Part shown: in pieces, positions 16,986-26,223 of the stretch
Numbering within the stretch: position 1 is the first letter of the stretch
Layout of the letters: every line of letters starts with the position of its first letter
From: Mariniphaga sp964398855
GTDB lineage: Bacteria > Bacteroidota > Bacteroidia > Bacteroidales > Prolixibacteraceae
DNA: 64,000 bases
Direction: 5' to 3'
Assembly (NCBI GenBank): GCA_964398855.1
Contig: CAYNOQ010000004.1
Coordinates: 10,234 to 74,233, forward strand
Translations under genes and position numbers: made by a program
Notes under the pieces: model-generated
What the model was told of the DNA's origin: nothing
Databases searched by the model: none
The model's input: only the letters and a program-made list of their open reading frames with translations

Positions 16986-17849
16986 TCACTCTTCAACAGG
17001 CTCCGGGTGAACAGTTGAGATAAATCCAAATTCCCGGAAAATTATCGCTTCCACTTTTGTGCATATTTCGTGTGCTTCATTTAATGACAAATCAGGCGCT
17101 AATTTTATGTGGCAGCTTAGCTCGGTATGTTCCCCGTATCTGTGAATATGAATATGATGCAGATGAAGCGGTTCGGTAAACTCTTTTTGCGTTGATTTTA
17201 TGATGGCATCCACAAGCTCTTCCGATGGACTTTCTCCCAGAAGCGATTTAAACTCGGCAGCAAGAATTTTATAACTTGCCACCCCGATCATCACTGCAAC
17301 AATAAAGCTCAAAACAGCGTCAGTCCACCAAAGTGAACGTCCTAAAGTAATCCCGACCAATATTACCACCGATGAGAGCGCATCGCTGCGATGGTGCCAG
17401 CCGTCTGCCGCCAAAACTGAAGAATTACTCTTTTTTGCTACCCAAAATGCATATTGTGCCATCGCTTCCTTAACAACAATTGACAGAATAACTGCCACCC
17501 AGGCAATTGTTCCGTAAATTGTCTGCTCGTGTTTACTGAATTTACTCACCGCATTTACGATGAATTCAAACGCAATAATTGCAAGCAGTACTCCGATGAT
17601 TATTGCAGCGATATGCTCTGCCCTCCCATGCCCGAACGGATGTTCTTCATCTGCCGGTTTGCGCGAAACTTTGCCTCCAATCAACACCACAACCGAAGAA
17701 ACGGAGTCGGAAAGTGTATGCCAGGCATCAGCAATAAGGGCAAGCGATCCGGTTACAACTCCTGCCCAGTATTTAAAACCAAAAAGGAGCAAATTTCCGA
17801 CAATCGAAATCCAGCCTTCACGATTAATATATTTTGCTTTATCAGACAT
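16986..17849 (-). CDS. Cation diffusion facilitator family metal exporter
   Basis: The 287-residue inner-membrane protein exchanges divalent metal (Zn, Fe, Mn, Co or Cd) for protons. Six membrane segments are predicted. The two metal-site helices carry ADAWHTLSDSVSS and ADGWHHRSDALSS, the HxxxD signature of CDF proteins. The cytoplasmic C-terminal domain contains LHHIHIHRYGEHTELSCHIKL, a His-rich segment usual for metal regulation. The His-Asp type sites favour Zn, but selectivity is not certain. The gene is monocistronic or the last gene of a minus-strand group. Confidence 0.92.
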   Translation of the reverse strand: MSDKAKYINREGWISIVGNLLLFGFKYWAGVVTGSLALIADAWHTLSDSVSSVVVLIGGKVSRKPADEEHPFGHGRAEHIAAIIIGVLLAIIAFEFIVNAVSKFSKHEQTIYGTIAWVAVILSIVVKEAMAQYAFWVAKKSNSSVLAADGWHHRSDALSSVVILVGITLGRSLWWTDAVLSFIVAVMIGVASYKILAAEFKSLLGESPSEELVDAIIKSTQKEFTEPLHLHHIHIHRYGEHTELSCHIKLAPDLSLNEAHEICTKVEAIIFREFGFISTVHPEPVEE

Positions 17850-17939
17850 TTGTCAAATATTAATGCAGTCCAAACCAAATTATTCTGAAATAAAATTACT
17901 TTCCTAAAGATGAAAAATGCCTGCAGATGCCACAAAGCT

Positions 17940-18632
17940 TTATTTCATTTTTTCTGAAATATTTTTGATTAATTTATGAACAAATGGAATTCTTTCAATT
18001 TTTGCAAAAATACTCTGTTTTCCTGCATGAAGCAAAATATTGCGGATATAGACAAAGATTCCAATGCTGTGTGCCGCAAATAGCACAGGATCAAGACGGT
18101 AAATTGCGTAGGAAAAAATCATCAGAGAGCCGATGGTGCTGATTATCCAAAAACCAAGCGGCAAAAACGAATCATTCCGTTTTTCCGAATAAATCCACTG
18201 ATAAATGAACCGGAAAGTGAAAATAATCTGTCCTGCCGATCCCCAAATCATAATAAACAAAGGAACATCTTCATTTTTAATAATGGTTTTAATATTGTGC
18301 ATATCTCCAAAAAACAACCATCCTATACAAAGTAATGGAATTACAACTGCCAGCAACCGGATGACCGGATACATTTTTTTCCAAATTTTTTTCAGCTGAA
18401 GATTTCGGATATATATGACATATACAATCATCTGCCCCAAAACAATAGCAAAATCATGGCGAAGGACGCCGTAAATAAACATCAGAATAGATGCTGCCAG
18501 ACTAATTTGCCAGTAGATTGCAGGTGAAATGACTTCGCCTTCTTTTTCAGACAAAAACCATTGGGCTATGTTTCGTGCAAAAAAAAGTATCTGAGAGAGA
18601 AATCCCAGTCCATATATCAAAAAAGTGTTCAT
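17940..18632 (-). CDS. Membrane protein with two LAB_N (lipid A biosynthesis N-terminal) domains
   Basis: The 230-residue protein has six to seven membrane segments. The pattern FFARNIAQWFLSEKEGEVISPAIYW near residues 18-42 is typical of LAB_N. It recurs in the second half as FRFIYQWIYSEKRNDSFLPLGFW, and each copy ends with a YIRN motif (VIYVIYIRNL and GIFVYIRNIL). The protein therefore looks like an internal duplication of the domain. LAB_N is found in front of glycosyltransferases and lipid A enzymes, but its biochemical role is unclear. The gene is 55 bases downstream of rnc and could belong to the acpP-fabF-rnc transcript. Confidence 0.78.
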   Translation of the reverse strand: MNTFLIYGLGFLSQILFFARNIAQWFLSEKEGEVISPAIYWQISLAASILMFIYGVLRHDFAIVLGQMIVYVIYIRNLQLKKIWKKMYPVIRLLAVVIPLLCIGWLFFGDMHNIKTIIKNEDVPLFIMIWGSAGQIIFTFRFIYQWIYSEKRNDSFLPLGFWIISTIGSLMIFSYAIYRLDPVLFAAHSIGIFVYIRNILLHAGKQSIFAKIERIPFVHKLIKNISEKMK

Positions 18633-18687
18633 TTAAAATCTTTGGGATAAATATAGCAAAAGAGAGATATTTAGCTGACAATAAGGA

Positions 18688-19419
18688 TTATGTATCTAAT
18701 TTCTTTAAAGACTCACGGGCGGCATTTTGCTGTGCTTCCTTTTTTGAAGTACCTGTGCCACTGCCCAATCCTTTTCCGTCAATGATTACTTTGGAAATAA
18801 AACGGGGTTGTTTTTGTTTATCTGAAACGGGTTCTTCGGTAGTTTCAAACAAAATTTCCTTTTTATGCTTTTGTGTCCACTCAATGAGCTGGCTTTTGAA
18901 ATTTGAATCCTTTCGCTCAATTTCATTCAAATTAACAAACTGGGAGAGAATTCTTTTGGTTACAAAGTATTTTGTTGTCTTGTAGTCTGTGTCAAGATAA
19001 ATGGCACCGATCAGCGCCTCAACCGCATCGCCGTAAATATGACTTGAGTCAATATTTTTTGCGGTATTTGACCTGATATACATATCAAGCTTCATGTGAA
19101 AGGCAAGCCGGGTGAGAAAAGCGCGGTTCACCAGTTTTGAGCGGGTTTTCGTAAGAAAACCTTCGTCTTGTTGTGGAAAACGGTTATAGAGAAATTCGGT
19201 TATTATCGCTCCTAAAATTGCATCCCCCAAAAACTCAAGCCTTTCGTTATTAACCTGATTTCCCTGAGAATCCAAAATTGATGATGATTTATGAATGAAT
19301 GCCAGGTCATAGAGTTTCAGGTTTGTGGGATAAAAACCCAGCAACTTTCGCAAAAACAAATAAAACTCTTTTCGGGGTGATGAAAAGAGTTTTATTCTTT
19401 GTTTTATATTAATAATCAC
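18688..19419 (-). CDS. rnc: Ribonuclease III
   Basis: This 243-residue enzyme cleaves double-stranded RNA in rRNA and mRNA processing. The signature ERLEFLGDAILG holds the catalytic acidic residues. A second acidic motif follows in HIYGDAVEALIGAIYLD. The C-terminal double-stranded RNA-binding domain ends with GTGTSKKEAQQNAARES. The gene overlaps fabF by four bases (ATGA), indicating translational coupling. The acpP-fabF-rnc order is common in bacteria. Confidence 0.96.
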   Translation of the reverse strand: MIINIKQRIKLFSSPRKEFYLFLRKLLGFYPTNLKLYDLAFIHKSSSILDSQGNQVNNERLEFLGDAILGAIITEFLYNRFPQQDEGFLTKTRSKLVNRAFLTRLAFHMKLDMYIRSNTAKNIDSSHIYGDAVEALIGAIYLDTDYKTTKYFVTKRILSQFVNLNEIERKDSNFKSQLIEWTQKHKKEILFETTEEPVSDKQKQPRFISKVIIDGKGLGSGTGTSKKEAQQNAARESLKKLDT

Positions 19420-20666
19420 TGATTTCTAATTTTTTTGAAAACCAAAGTTGCGTTATGCCCGCCAAAGCCGAAGGTATTGCTTATGGCAATATTGATTTCT
19501 CTCTCTTTTGCCACATTGAAAGTGAAGTCGAGATTACTGTCAATTTCAGGATCATCCGTGAAATGGTTGATTGTTGGCGGAATGATACTGTGGTTCATTG
19601 CCAAAATTGTGGCAAGTCCCTCCACTGCTCCGGCTGCACCTAATAGATGTCCGGTCATTGACTTTGTTGCACTGATGCTTGTCTTATAAGCATGGTTTCC
19701 AAAGGTTTTGAGAATGGCATTGGGTTCAGCAATATCGCCAAGCGGAGTTGAAGTGCCGTGCACATTTATATAGTCAACATCTTCGGGTTTCAAACCGCTG
19801 TCTTCAATTGCCCATTTCATCACCAGCGTTGCTCCCCGGCTTTCAGGGTCGGGGGCAGTCATGTGATATGCATCGGCAGACATACCTCCACCGGCAATTT
19901 CCGCATAAATTTTTGCTCCCCTCTTTTTTGCCATTTCATACTCTTCAAAAATAAAAGCAGCCGAGCCTTCACCCAACACAAAACCATCCCGGTCTTTATC
20001 AAAGGGTCTGGATGCAGTTTTAGGATCGTCATTTCTTGTGGAAATAGCCCGCATGGAATTGAATCCGGCTACTCCGGCTTCATTGATAGCTGCTTCAGAA
20101 CCACCCGTTATCATTATATCTGCCTTGCCCAGGCGAATCATATTCATGGCTTCAATCATTGCATGTGAAGCGGATGCACAGGCAGTAACAGTAGTGAAAT
20201 TCGGTCCTCTGAAACCGTATTTAATGGAAATAAGACCGCCTGCAATGTTGGCGATCATTTTGGGAATAAAAAAAGGCGAAAATCGGGGATTATCAGTCCG
20301 GTAGTTGCGTGCTTCATCAAAAAAAGTTTGCAGCCCGCCGATACCGGCTCCCCAAATTACACCTGCCCTGTCGTGATCAATTGAATTAAGGTCAAGGTTT
20401 GAGTCAACCATAGCCTGCGATGAAGTAGCTAATGCAAATTGTGTATATAAATCATATTTGCGCGCCTCTTTCCGGTCTATATATTCCTCAACATCAAAGC
20501 CCTTGACTTCACAGGCAAATTGCGTCTTTTGTCTTGATGCATCAAATTTGGTAATGGGGGCGGCACCGCTAACCCCTTTTATAAGATTTTTCCAAAAATC
20601 ATTAACCGTATTTCCCAATGGGTTAACGGTGCCTACTCCAGTAATTGCTACCCGTCTGAAATTCAT
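19416..20666 (-). CDS. fabF: 3-oxoacyl-[acyl-carrier-protein] synthase II
   Basis: The 416-residue condensing enzyme elongates fatty acids by decarboxylative Claisen condensation with malonyl-ACP. The active-site Cys is in TVTACASASHAM. The two His are in NVHGTSTPLGD and TGHLLGAAGAVE, with the conserved Lys in SATKSMTGH. This Cys-His-His triad identifies KAS I/II rather than KAS III. It lies 16 bases after acpP and overlaps rnc. Confidence 0.97.
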   Translation of the reverse strand: MNFRRVAITGVGTVNPLGNTVNDFWKNLIKGVSGAAPITKFDASRQKTQFACEVKGFDVEEYIDRKEARKYDLYTQFALATSSQAMVDSNLDLNSIDHDRAGVIWGAGIGGLQTFFDEARNYRTDNPRFSPFFIPKMIANIAGGLISIKYGFRGPNFTTVTACASASHAMIEAMNMIRLGKADIMITGGSEAAINEAGVAGFNSMRAISTRNDDPKTASRPFDKDRDGFVLGEGSAAFIFEEYEMAKKRGAKIYAEIAGGGMSADAYHMTAPDPESRGATLVMKWAIEDSGLKPEDVDYINVHGTSTPLGDIAEPNAILKTFGNHAYKTSISATKSMTGHLLGAAGAVEGLATILAMNHSIIPPTINHFTDDPEIDSNLDFTFNVAKEREINIAISNTFGFGGHNATLVFKKIRNQ

Positions 20667-20682
20667 AAATGAATCCTCTGGT

Positions 20683-20922
20683 TTACTTGCTTACTGCTTC
20701 TTCAATATGAGCAATGGCTTCGCCAACTGTTGAAATTTTCTCAGCCTGGTCATCCGGGATTGCAAGATCGAATTCTTTTTCAAATTCCATAATCAATTCA
20801 ACTGTATCAAGTGAATCAGCTCCCAAATCATTGGTGAATGATGCTTCGTTGGTAACTTCACTCTCATCAACTCCCAGTTTATCAACAATAATTGCTTTTA
20901 CTTTTGCTGCAATGTCAGACAT
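20683..20922 (-). CDS. acpP: Acyl carrier protein
   Basis: The 79-residue acidic protein starts MSDIAAKVKAII. An upstream in-frame ATG would add 21 residues that do not fit the family, so the start at 20922 is chosen. The phosphopantetheine attachment Ser is in GADSLDTVELIMEFE. It is the first gene of the acpP-fabF-rnc operon and diverges from purN. Confidence 0.96.
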   Translation of the reverse strand: MSDIAAKVKAIIVDKLGVDESEVTNEASFTNDLGADSLDTVELIMEFEKEFDLAIPDDQAEKISTVGEAIAHIEEAVSK

Positions 20923-21106
20923 AATGCTAAAATTTGAGTTAATAATAATTTTGAGTTTTAAATAATTCGGCGCAAAGTAATACATTTACGCGTTATATTT
21001 CAAATTTAAAATACAAAAAGATGTTTCTGATAAGATATACTATACTTGCAACACTCTAAATTTGAACATATTATTCAATTATTCCACTCAAGAAAACCAA
21101 TTTGAA

Positions 21107-21679
21107 ATGAATGTTAAGAAAATCGCTTTATTTGCCTCGGGTTCTGGAACAAATGCTCAAAATATAATCAGATACTTCTCAGATAATGAGCACATTATAA
21201 TCGACTCCGTCTGGAGTAACAAAACAGATGCGCCCGTGTTGACCCGTGCCGGGAAAATGGGGGTTAACACTTTTACATTTAATCGTCATCAGTTTTATCA
21301 GACAAATGAAGTGGCTGATTTACTGACTGAAAGAAATATTGATCTGATTGTGCTTGCCGGTTTTCTGTGGCTCGTTCCAGAAAACCTGATTGAAAGGTTC
21401 AAAATCATCAATATTCATCCCTCGCTGCTTCCAAAATATGGAGGAAAGGGAATGTATGGCATGAAAGTTCACCAGGCTGTTTTAGAAAACCGGGAAACCG
21501 AAACCGGTATTTCCATTCATGTAGTGAACCCTGTTTATGATGACGGCAAGCTATTGTTTCAGGCAAAATGTCCGGTGTTGCCTAATGATTCCCCGCAAGA
21601 TGTTGCCGAAAGGGTTCATCAGTTGGAGTATATCCATTTTCCTGAAATCATCGAAAAGTTTTTACTTGAACAGATATAA
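21107..21679 (+). CDS. purN: Phosphoribosylglycinamide formyltransferase
   Basis: PurN transfers a formyl group from 10-formyl-tetrahydrofolate in the third step of purine synthesis. The 190-residue form starts MNVKKIALFASGSGTNAQN; an in-frame TTG 45 bases earlier adds residues that do not match the family. Catalytic residues sit in INIHPSLLPKYGGKG (Asn and His) and the conserved Asp is in NPVYDDGKLLFQ. It is divergent from acpP with a 184-base spacer. Confidence 0.96.
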   Translation: MNVKKIALFASGSGTNAQNIIRYFSDNEHIIIDSVWSNKTDAPVLTRAGKMGVNTFTFNRHQFYQTNEVADLLTERNIDLIVLAGFLWLVPENLIERFKIINIHPSLLPKYGGKGMYGMKVHQAVLENRETETGISIHVVNPVYDDGKLLFQAKCPVLPNDSPQDVAERVHQLEYIHFPEIIEKFLLEQI

Positions 21680-21806
21680 TTCGGTATCTGGAACAAAGCT
21701 TTTCAGGCTGCTGACTTTTCTTTGATTTTTAGGTTAAAATTCCATACTTTAGTACTTTTGATGTTAAATATTGTTAAGATTGTTTTTAACAACTTTTCAT
21801 TAAAAT

Positions 21807-21814
21807 TATCTTTG
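21807..21814 (+). promoter_or_regulatory. -7 box TATCTTTG directly ahead of the histidine kinase start
   Basis: A perfect TAnnTTTG ends 4 bases before the ATG at 21819. Transcription would then begin at or very near the start codon, suggesting a leaderless message. A TTG at 21780-21782 could serve as a weak -33 element. Confidence 0.5.
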
Positions 21815-21818
21815 CCGC

Positions 21819-23444
21819 ATGAGTAAAAGAATGTTGTGGACATTAATTGTTCTGATGACATTGGTTCTTTCGGGTTTGATCCTGATTCAGACCAACCTCA
21901 TAAAAAGTGCCTCTGAAATCCGGGAAGAGCAATTTGACCAGATGGTAAAAGGGGCGCTGAAAAGGGTTGTTGATCAGCTTGAGCTGCACGAAGAGCGCAT
22001 TGCCCGCGAAAGTGCCCGCACCGGCAGATTACCCGAAGAGTCCAATGCTCCCGGGAATCTCAATATTTTCCCGCGTCAGGAGATTGGGCACTTTTCCGAA
22101 AGTTTCAGATTTCACATGTCAGAAAGTAAAATTTTCGGGAACTTTCAGGATGAATATCAGGTGATTCTTTCCGATTCAGTCTCTTCCGGACTTGGTTTTT
22201 CCAACAGAATCAGCAACGCAACATCATTTGATCAGCTGCATGAATTCAATCTGAATATCGAACGGCGGATGGAGAGATGGATTGCAGACACGCACTGGAG
22301 AAACTATAAAATTTTATTGGAAGGAAGACCACTTCGGGAACGAATTGATTCTGTTTTTCTCTACGAAGCAATCGACACCATTTTTCAGGAAGCAGGAATT
22401 CAGATGGATTATAAATATGCAATCCGAAGTTCTAACTTGGGTGAAGACAAATTCATAATGGGGAGTTCTGTCTATTCTCCTTTCCGAAAAAAAGAGTACA
22501 CCAGCTTGCTTTTTCCTTATGATTTTGACGGACAGCAACCCAACTATCTCTATGTTTATTTTCCGAAAAGAAGCGGTTTTTTGCTGAGAACAACCGGTTT
22601 TACGATTATTCCCACATTTATCCTGACAACTCTACTGATTGCAATATTCGCCTATGCCATTTTTGTCATTTTCAGGCAGAAAAAACTTTCCATGATTAAA
22701 AATGACTTTATAAACAATATGACCCATGAGCTGAAAACCCCGATTTCCACCATTTCGCTGGCAAGCCAGATGCTGGAAGACGGAAGTATAGCCAACACTC
22801 CAAAAACAATTGAGCACATTTCAAAAATCATAAATCAGGAGAGCAAGCGGTTAAGTTTTCAGGTTGAAAAAGTTTTGCAAATGGCTGTTTTCAACGAGGG
22901 ACGCCTCAAATTGAAATTTAAGGAATTTGATATTAATGATACGCTTCGCAACGTCATCAATAACTTTGAGATTCGCGTGAAAAGCAAGGATGGAGTACTT
23001 TTGTCAAAGCTGAATTCTGAAAGTGCAACCATCAAAGGAGACGAAGTGCATATCACCAATGTTTTTTTCAATTTGCTTGACAATGCCATGAAATACAGCA
23101 ACGGAACTCCTGAAATTACGGTTACATCCGAAAAGAAAAATAACATGATTAATATCTCTTTTGCCGACCGCGGTATTGGGATTGCAAAAGAGCATCATTC
23201 GCATATTTTTGATCGTTTTTACCGCGTGCCCACCGGAAATGTGCATAACGTTAAAGGATTCGGACTCGGATTAAGCTATGTGAAAAAGATTGTGGAACTT
23301 CACAATGGAAAAATAAATATTGAAAGTATTATAAATAAAGGTACGAAATTTAGTATATTGCTACCTGACATAAGTAATAAAAATGGAACAAAAGACAAAA
23401 ATATTATTGGCGGAAGACGACGAGAATCTCGGGCTACTGCTTAA
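21819..23444 (+). CDS. Sensor histidine kinase, RprX-like
   Basis: The 541-residue kinase has an N-terminal membrane segment (about 5-24), a periplasmic domain of roughly 235 residues and a second segment near 262-285. The HisKA box INNMTHELKTPIS places the phospho-His at 303. The ATPase domain has NVFFNLLDNAMKYS (N box), DRGIGIAKEH (G1) and GFGLGLSYVKKIV (G2). It is followed by the OmpR-type regulator, whose start codon lies 62 bases inside this gene. The arrangement and sequence resemble the Bacteroides RprX/RprY pair. The signal is unknown. Confidence 0.93.
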   Translation: MSKRMLWTLIVLMTLVLSGLILIQTNLIKSASEIREEQFDQMVKGALKRVVDQLELHEERIARESARTGRLPEESNAPGNLNIFPRQEIGHFSESFRFHMSESKIFGNFQDEYQVILSDSVSSGLGFSNRISNATSFDQLHEFNLNIERRMERWIADTHWRNYKILLEGRPLRERIDSVFLYEAIDTIFQEAGIQMDYKYAIRSSNLGEDKFIMGSSVYSPFRKKEYTSLLFPYDFDGQQPNYLYVYFPKRSGFLLRTTGFTIIPTFILTTLLIAIFAYAIFVIFRQKKLSMIKNDFINNMTHELKTPISTISLASQMLEDGSIANTPKTIEHISKIINQESKRLSFQVEKVLQMAVFNEGRLKLKFKEFDINDTLRNVINNFEIRVKSKDGVLLSKLNSESATIKGDEVHITNVFFNLLDNAMKYSNGTPEITVTSEKKNNMINISFADRGIGIAKEHHSHIFDRFYRVPTGNVHNVKGFGLGLSYVKKIVELHNGKINIESIINKGTKFSILLPDISNKNGTKDKNIIGGRRRESRATA

Positions 23445-24072
23445 AGAATACCTTGTTGCAAAAGGCTTTGACACAAAGCTTTACCCTGATGGCGAAGCTG
23501 CCTACAAAGGCTTTATGAGAGACTATTTCGATATCTGCATTCTGGATATTATGATGCCCAAAAAGGATGGTTTTTCACTGGCAAAGGATATTCGGGCTGT
23601 GAATACTGAAATTCCCATTATTTTTCTCACAGCCAAAAATCTGAAAGACGATGTTATTGAAGGCTTCAAGCTTGGCGCTGACGATTATATTACAAAGCCG
23701 TTCAGCATGGAAGAGCTGATTTTCAGAATTGAAGCCATTTTGAGAAGAACCTCTCAGGATCTGCTCAATGCCGGCGAGCCGGTTTTTACTTTAGGTAAAT
23801 ATACGTTTGATACGCTGAAACAGACGATGACGGATACAGAAAAAACGATAAAACTCACTACCAAGGAGTCCGAATTGTTGAAATTATTGTGCCAGCATGC
23901 CAATAAAGTATTAGAGCGAAATTATGCACTAAAGTCTATCTGGATTGACGACAACTATTTCAATGCCAGAAGTATGGATGTTTATATTACAAAACTGCGA
24001 AAACATCTGAAAGATGAGCCTTCAGTAGAAATTATCAATATTCACGGGAAAGGTTATAAATTGATTGTATAA
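23383..24072 (+). CDS. OmpR-family response regulator, RprY-like
   Basis: The 229-residue regulator has a receiver domain with the acidic pocket AEDDEN and phospho-acceptor Asp55 (CILDIMMPKKDG), the conserved Thr in IIFLTAKN and Lys in DYITKPFSMEE. A winged-helix DNA-binding domain follows (about 130-229) with SMDVYITKLRKHL. Its start overlaps the kinase gene by 62 bases, more than the usual 4-base overlap. It probably acts as a DNA-binding partner of that kinase; assignment to RprY is by resemblance. Confidence 0.95.
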   Translation: MEQKTKILLAEDDENLGLLLKEYLVAKGFDTKLYPDGEAAYKGFMRDYFDICILDIMMPKKDGFSLAKDIRAVNTEIPIIFLTAKNLKDDVIEGFKLGADDYITKPFSMEELIFRIEAILRRTSQDLLNAGEPVFTLGKYTFDTLKQTMTDTEKTIKLTTKESELLKLLCQHANKVLERNYALKSIWIDDNYFNARSMDVYITKLRKHLKDEPSVEIINIHGKGYKLIV

Positions 24073-24117
24073 CCCTGTTTTGGGATTCCCGCGACCGTAC
24101 ATCTTTATATATCAACA

Positions 24118-25905
24118 CTAATCCAGTTTCAGAACTGCGAGAAAAGCATTTTGTGGCACTTCCACGTTGCCTACCTGCTTCATCCGTTTCTTTCCCTTCT
24201 TTTGTTTCTCCAGAAGTTTACGCTTCCGGGAAATGTCGCCGCCATAACATTTTGCCGTAACATCTTTTCGGAGAGCTTTTACGGTTTCACGGGCAATAAT
24301 TTTTGACCCGATTGCCGCCTGAATTGCAATATCAAACTGCTGTCTCGGAATCAGCTCCTTCAGTTTTTCACAGATGCGGCGGCCAAAAGGATAAGCGTTG
24401 TCAAAATGGGTCAGTGTGGAGAGCGCATCAACCATTTCGCCATTCAGCAAAATATCAAGCCTGACCAGCTTGGCAGGTTGGTATCCGCTGATATGGTAAT
24501 CAAATGAAGCATATCCGCGCGAAATACTTTTGAGCTTGTCATAAAAATCAAAAACGATTTCTCCAAGTGGTAAATCAAAAACCAACTCTGCACGCTCTGC
24601 AGTGAGATAGCTCTGATTTACAAGCGTTCCCCTTTTTTCAAGACAAAGGTTCATTACCTGTCCGATATATTCAGATGCAGTGATGATGCTGGCACGTATG
24701 TAGGGTTCTTCTATGGTGTCAATATAATTTGGGCTTGGCAAACCCGATGGGTTGTAAACATGCAGCTGACTGCCATCAGTTAAATTCACCATATAAGAGA
24801 CGTTGGGAACAGTAGTGATAACACTCATATCATATTCACGCTCAAGTCTTTCCTGAATAATTTCCATATGTAGCAATCCCAGAAATCCGCAGCGAAATCC
24901 AAATCCCAGAGCAGCAGAAGATTCCGGTTCAAAAGTAAGGGAAGCATCATTTAGCTGAAGCTTGTCCATCGCATTTCGCAAATCTTCATAATCGTCTGCA
25001 TCAATGGGATAAACCCCTGCAAAAACCATGGGTTTAACCTCCTCAAATCCGGAAATTGCTTTTTCACAGGGTCGGTCAACATGCGTGATTGTATCCCCGA
25101 CCTTCACCTCTTTAGCAGTTTTTATACCTGAAATTATATAGCCTACATCACCGGCGGAGAGCATGTTACGGGGCGACATGCCCAGTTTTAAAACTCCGAT
25201 CTCATCGGCATCGTACTCTTTGCCTGTGGCAACAAATTTTACCAGCTCTTTGGTTTTAATCTGTCCGTTTACAATTTTGAAATAGGCAATGACACCCCGA
25301 AAGGAGTTAAAAACCGAATCAAAAATCAAAGCCTGCAACGGTGCCTGCGGATCGCCGGTTGGATGTGGTATTTTTTCAATAATTCTCTCTAAAATTGTTT
25401 GAACGCCCATCCCGGTTTTGCCGCTTGCATGAATAATATCCTCCCTGTCGCATCCGGTCAGGTCAATAATCTGATCTTCCACCACTTCGGGAATTGCATT
25501 CGGAAGATCCATTTTATTGAGTATGGGAACAATTTCCAGATCATGCTCCAAAGCAAGATAAAGATTGGAAATGGTTTGAGCCTGAATTCCCTGTGTGGCG
25601 TCAATTATGAGCAAAGCTCCTTCACATGCGGCAATTGAGCGGGAAACTTCATAGGAAAAATCGACATGCCCCGGGGTGTCAATCAGGTTAAGCTTATAGT
25701 CAATGCCATCCTGTTGATAATCCATCTGAATTGCATGACTTTTTATCGTGATGCCTCTTTCCTTTTCCAGTTCCATGCTGTCAAGTACCTGATTTCGCAT
25801 ATCCCGCACACCAACTGTGTTGGTGTGCATAAGAAGCTGGTCGGCAAGTGTACTTTTTCCGTGGTCAATGTGCGCAATTATGCAAAAGTTGCGAATGTTC
25901 TTCAT
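24118..25905 (-). CDS. lepA: Elongation factor 4 (LepA)
   Basis: The 595-residue translational GTPase acts on the ribosome under stress and during initiation. G-domain motifs are AHIDHGKSTL, DTPGHVDF and NKMD. The C-terminal domain specific to LepA ends with AKCYGGDISRKRKLLEKQ. It converges with the response regulator gene across 45 bases and has its own -7 box upstream. Confidence 0.98.
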   Translation of the reverse strand: MKNIRNFCIIAHIDHGKSTLADQLLMHTNTVGVRDMRNQVLDSMELEKERGITIKSHAIQMDYQQDGIDYKLNLIDTPGHVDFSYEVSRSIAACEGALLIIDATQGIQAQTISNLYLALEHDLEIVPILNKMDLPNAIPEVVEDQIIDLTGCDREDIIHASGKTGMGVQTILERIIEKIPHPTGDPQAPLQALIFDSVFNSFRGVIAYFKIVNGQIKTKELVKFVATGKEYDADEIGVLKLGMSPRNMLSAGDVGYIISGIKTAKEVKVGDTITHVDRPCEKAISGFEEVKPMVFAGVYPIDADDYEDLRNAMDKLQLNDASLTFEPESSAALGFGFRCGFLGLLHMEIIQERLEREYDMSVITTVPNVSYMVNLTDGSQLHVYNPSGLPSPNYIDTIEEPYIRASIITASEYIGQVMNLCLEKRGTLVNQSYLTAERAELVFDLPLGEIVFDFYDKLKSISRGYASFDYHISGYQPAKLVRLDILLNGEMVDALSTLTHFDNAYPFGRRICEKLKELIPRQQFDIAIQAAIGSKIIARETVKALRKDVTAKCYGGDISRKRKLLEKQKKGKKRMKQVGNVEVPQNAFLAVLKLD

Positions 25906-25957
25906 ATACCCTTTTCCCTCTATTGTTTAAAAATTACAAGCTGCTGTAAATTTTTCA

Positions 25958-25965
25958 CAAAGATA
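25958..25965 (-). promoter_or_regulatory. -7 box TATCTTTG for lepA
   Basis: A perfect TAnnTTTG on the minus strand lies 52 bases upstream of the lepA start. No exact -33 TTTG was found. Confidence 0.45.
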
Positions 25966-26196
25966 CCTATTTTTTGATTTCTCTATTTTTTTTGGAATCC
26001 CGGGAGCTACAATAAATAACACATTTATACATTATTGAATTTGCAACCGGTGAATATTTAAGAAAATCTGACCGAAATTGTTCATTTTAGCTTTTACGGA
26101 TTGCTGCAAGCAGTCGAAATTCCTGAAAAAGTTGTAAAACTTCCATTTGAATTAAAAAAATGATTTTCGATTAGAAAATTTAATATTTTATCACTT

Positions 26197-26213
26197 CTGG
26201 CACAGTATTTGAT
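26197..26213 (+). promoter_or_regulatory. Sigma-54-like promoter
   Basis: CTGGCACAGTATTTGAT resembles the -24/-12 consensus (TGGCAC-N5-TTGC). GG is at 26199-26200 and the -12 dinucleotide, 10 bases on, is GA instead of GC. The -24 half is perfect; the -12 half has one mismatch at a usually invariant base. Transcription would start near 26224 and run toward the terminator at 26333. Confidence 0.35.
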
Positions 26214-26223
26214 AGGTATTAGC

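Noticed and set aside
20923..20985. Longer start for the acyl carrier protein
   Set aside because: The extra 21 residues do not fit the family, which starts at MSDIAAKVK.
26020..26190. Possible riboswitch in the AT-rich half of the lepA-Gfo/Idh spacer
   Set aside because: No stable stem system or known riboswitch core was recognisable beyond a short GATTGCTGCAAGCAGTC hairpin.
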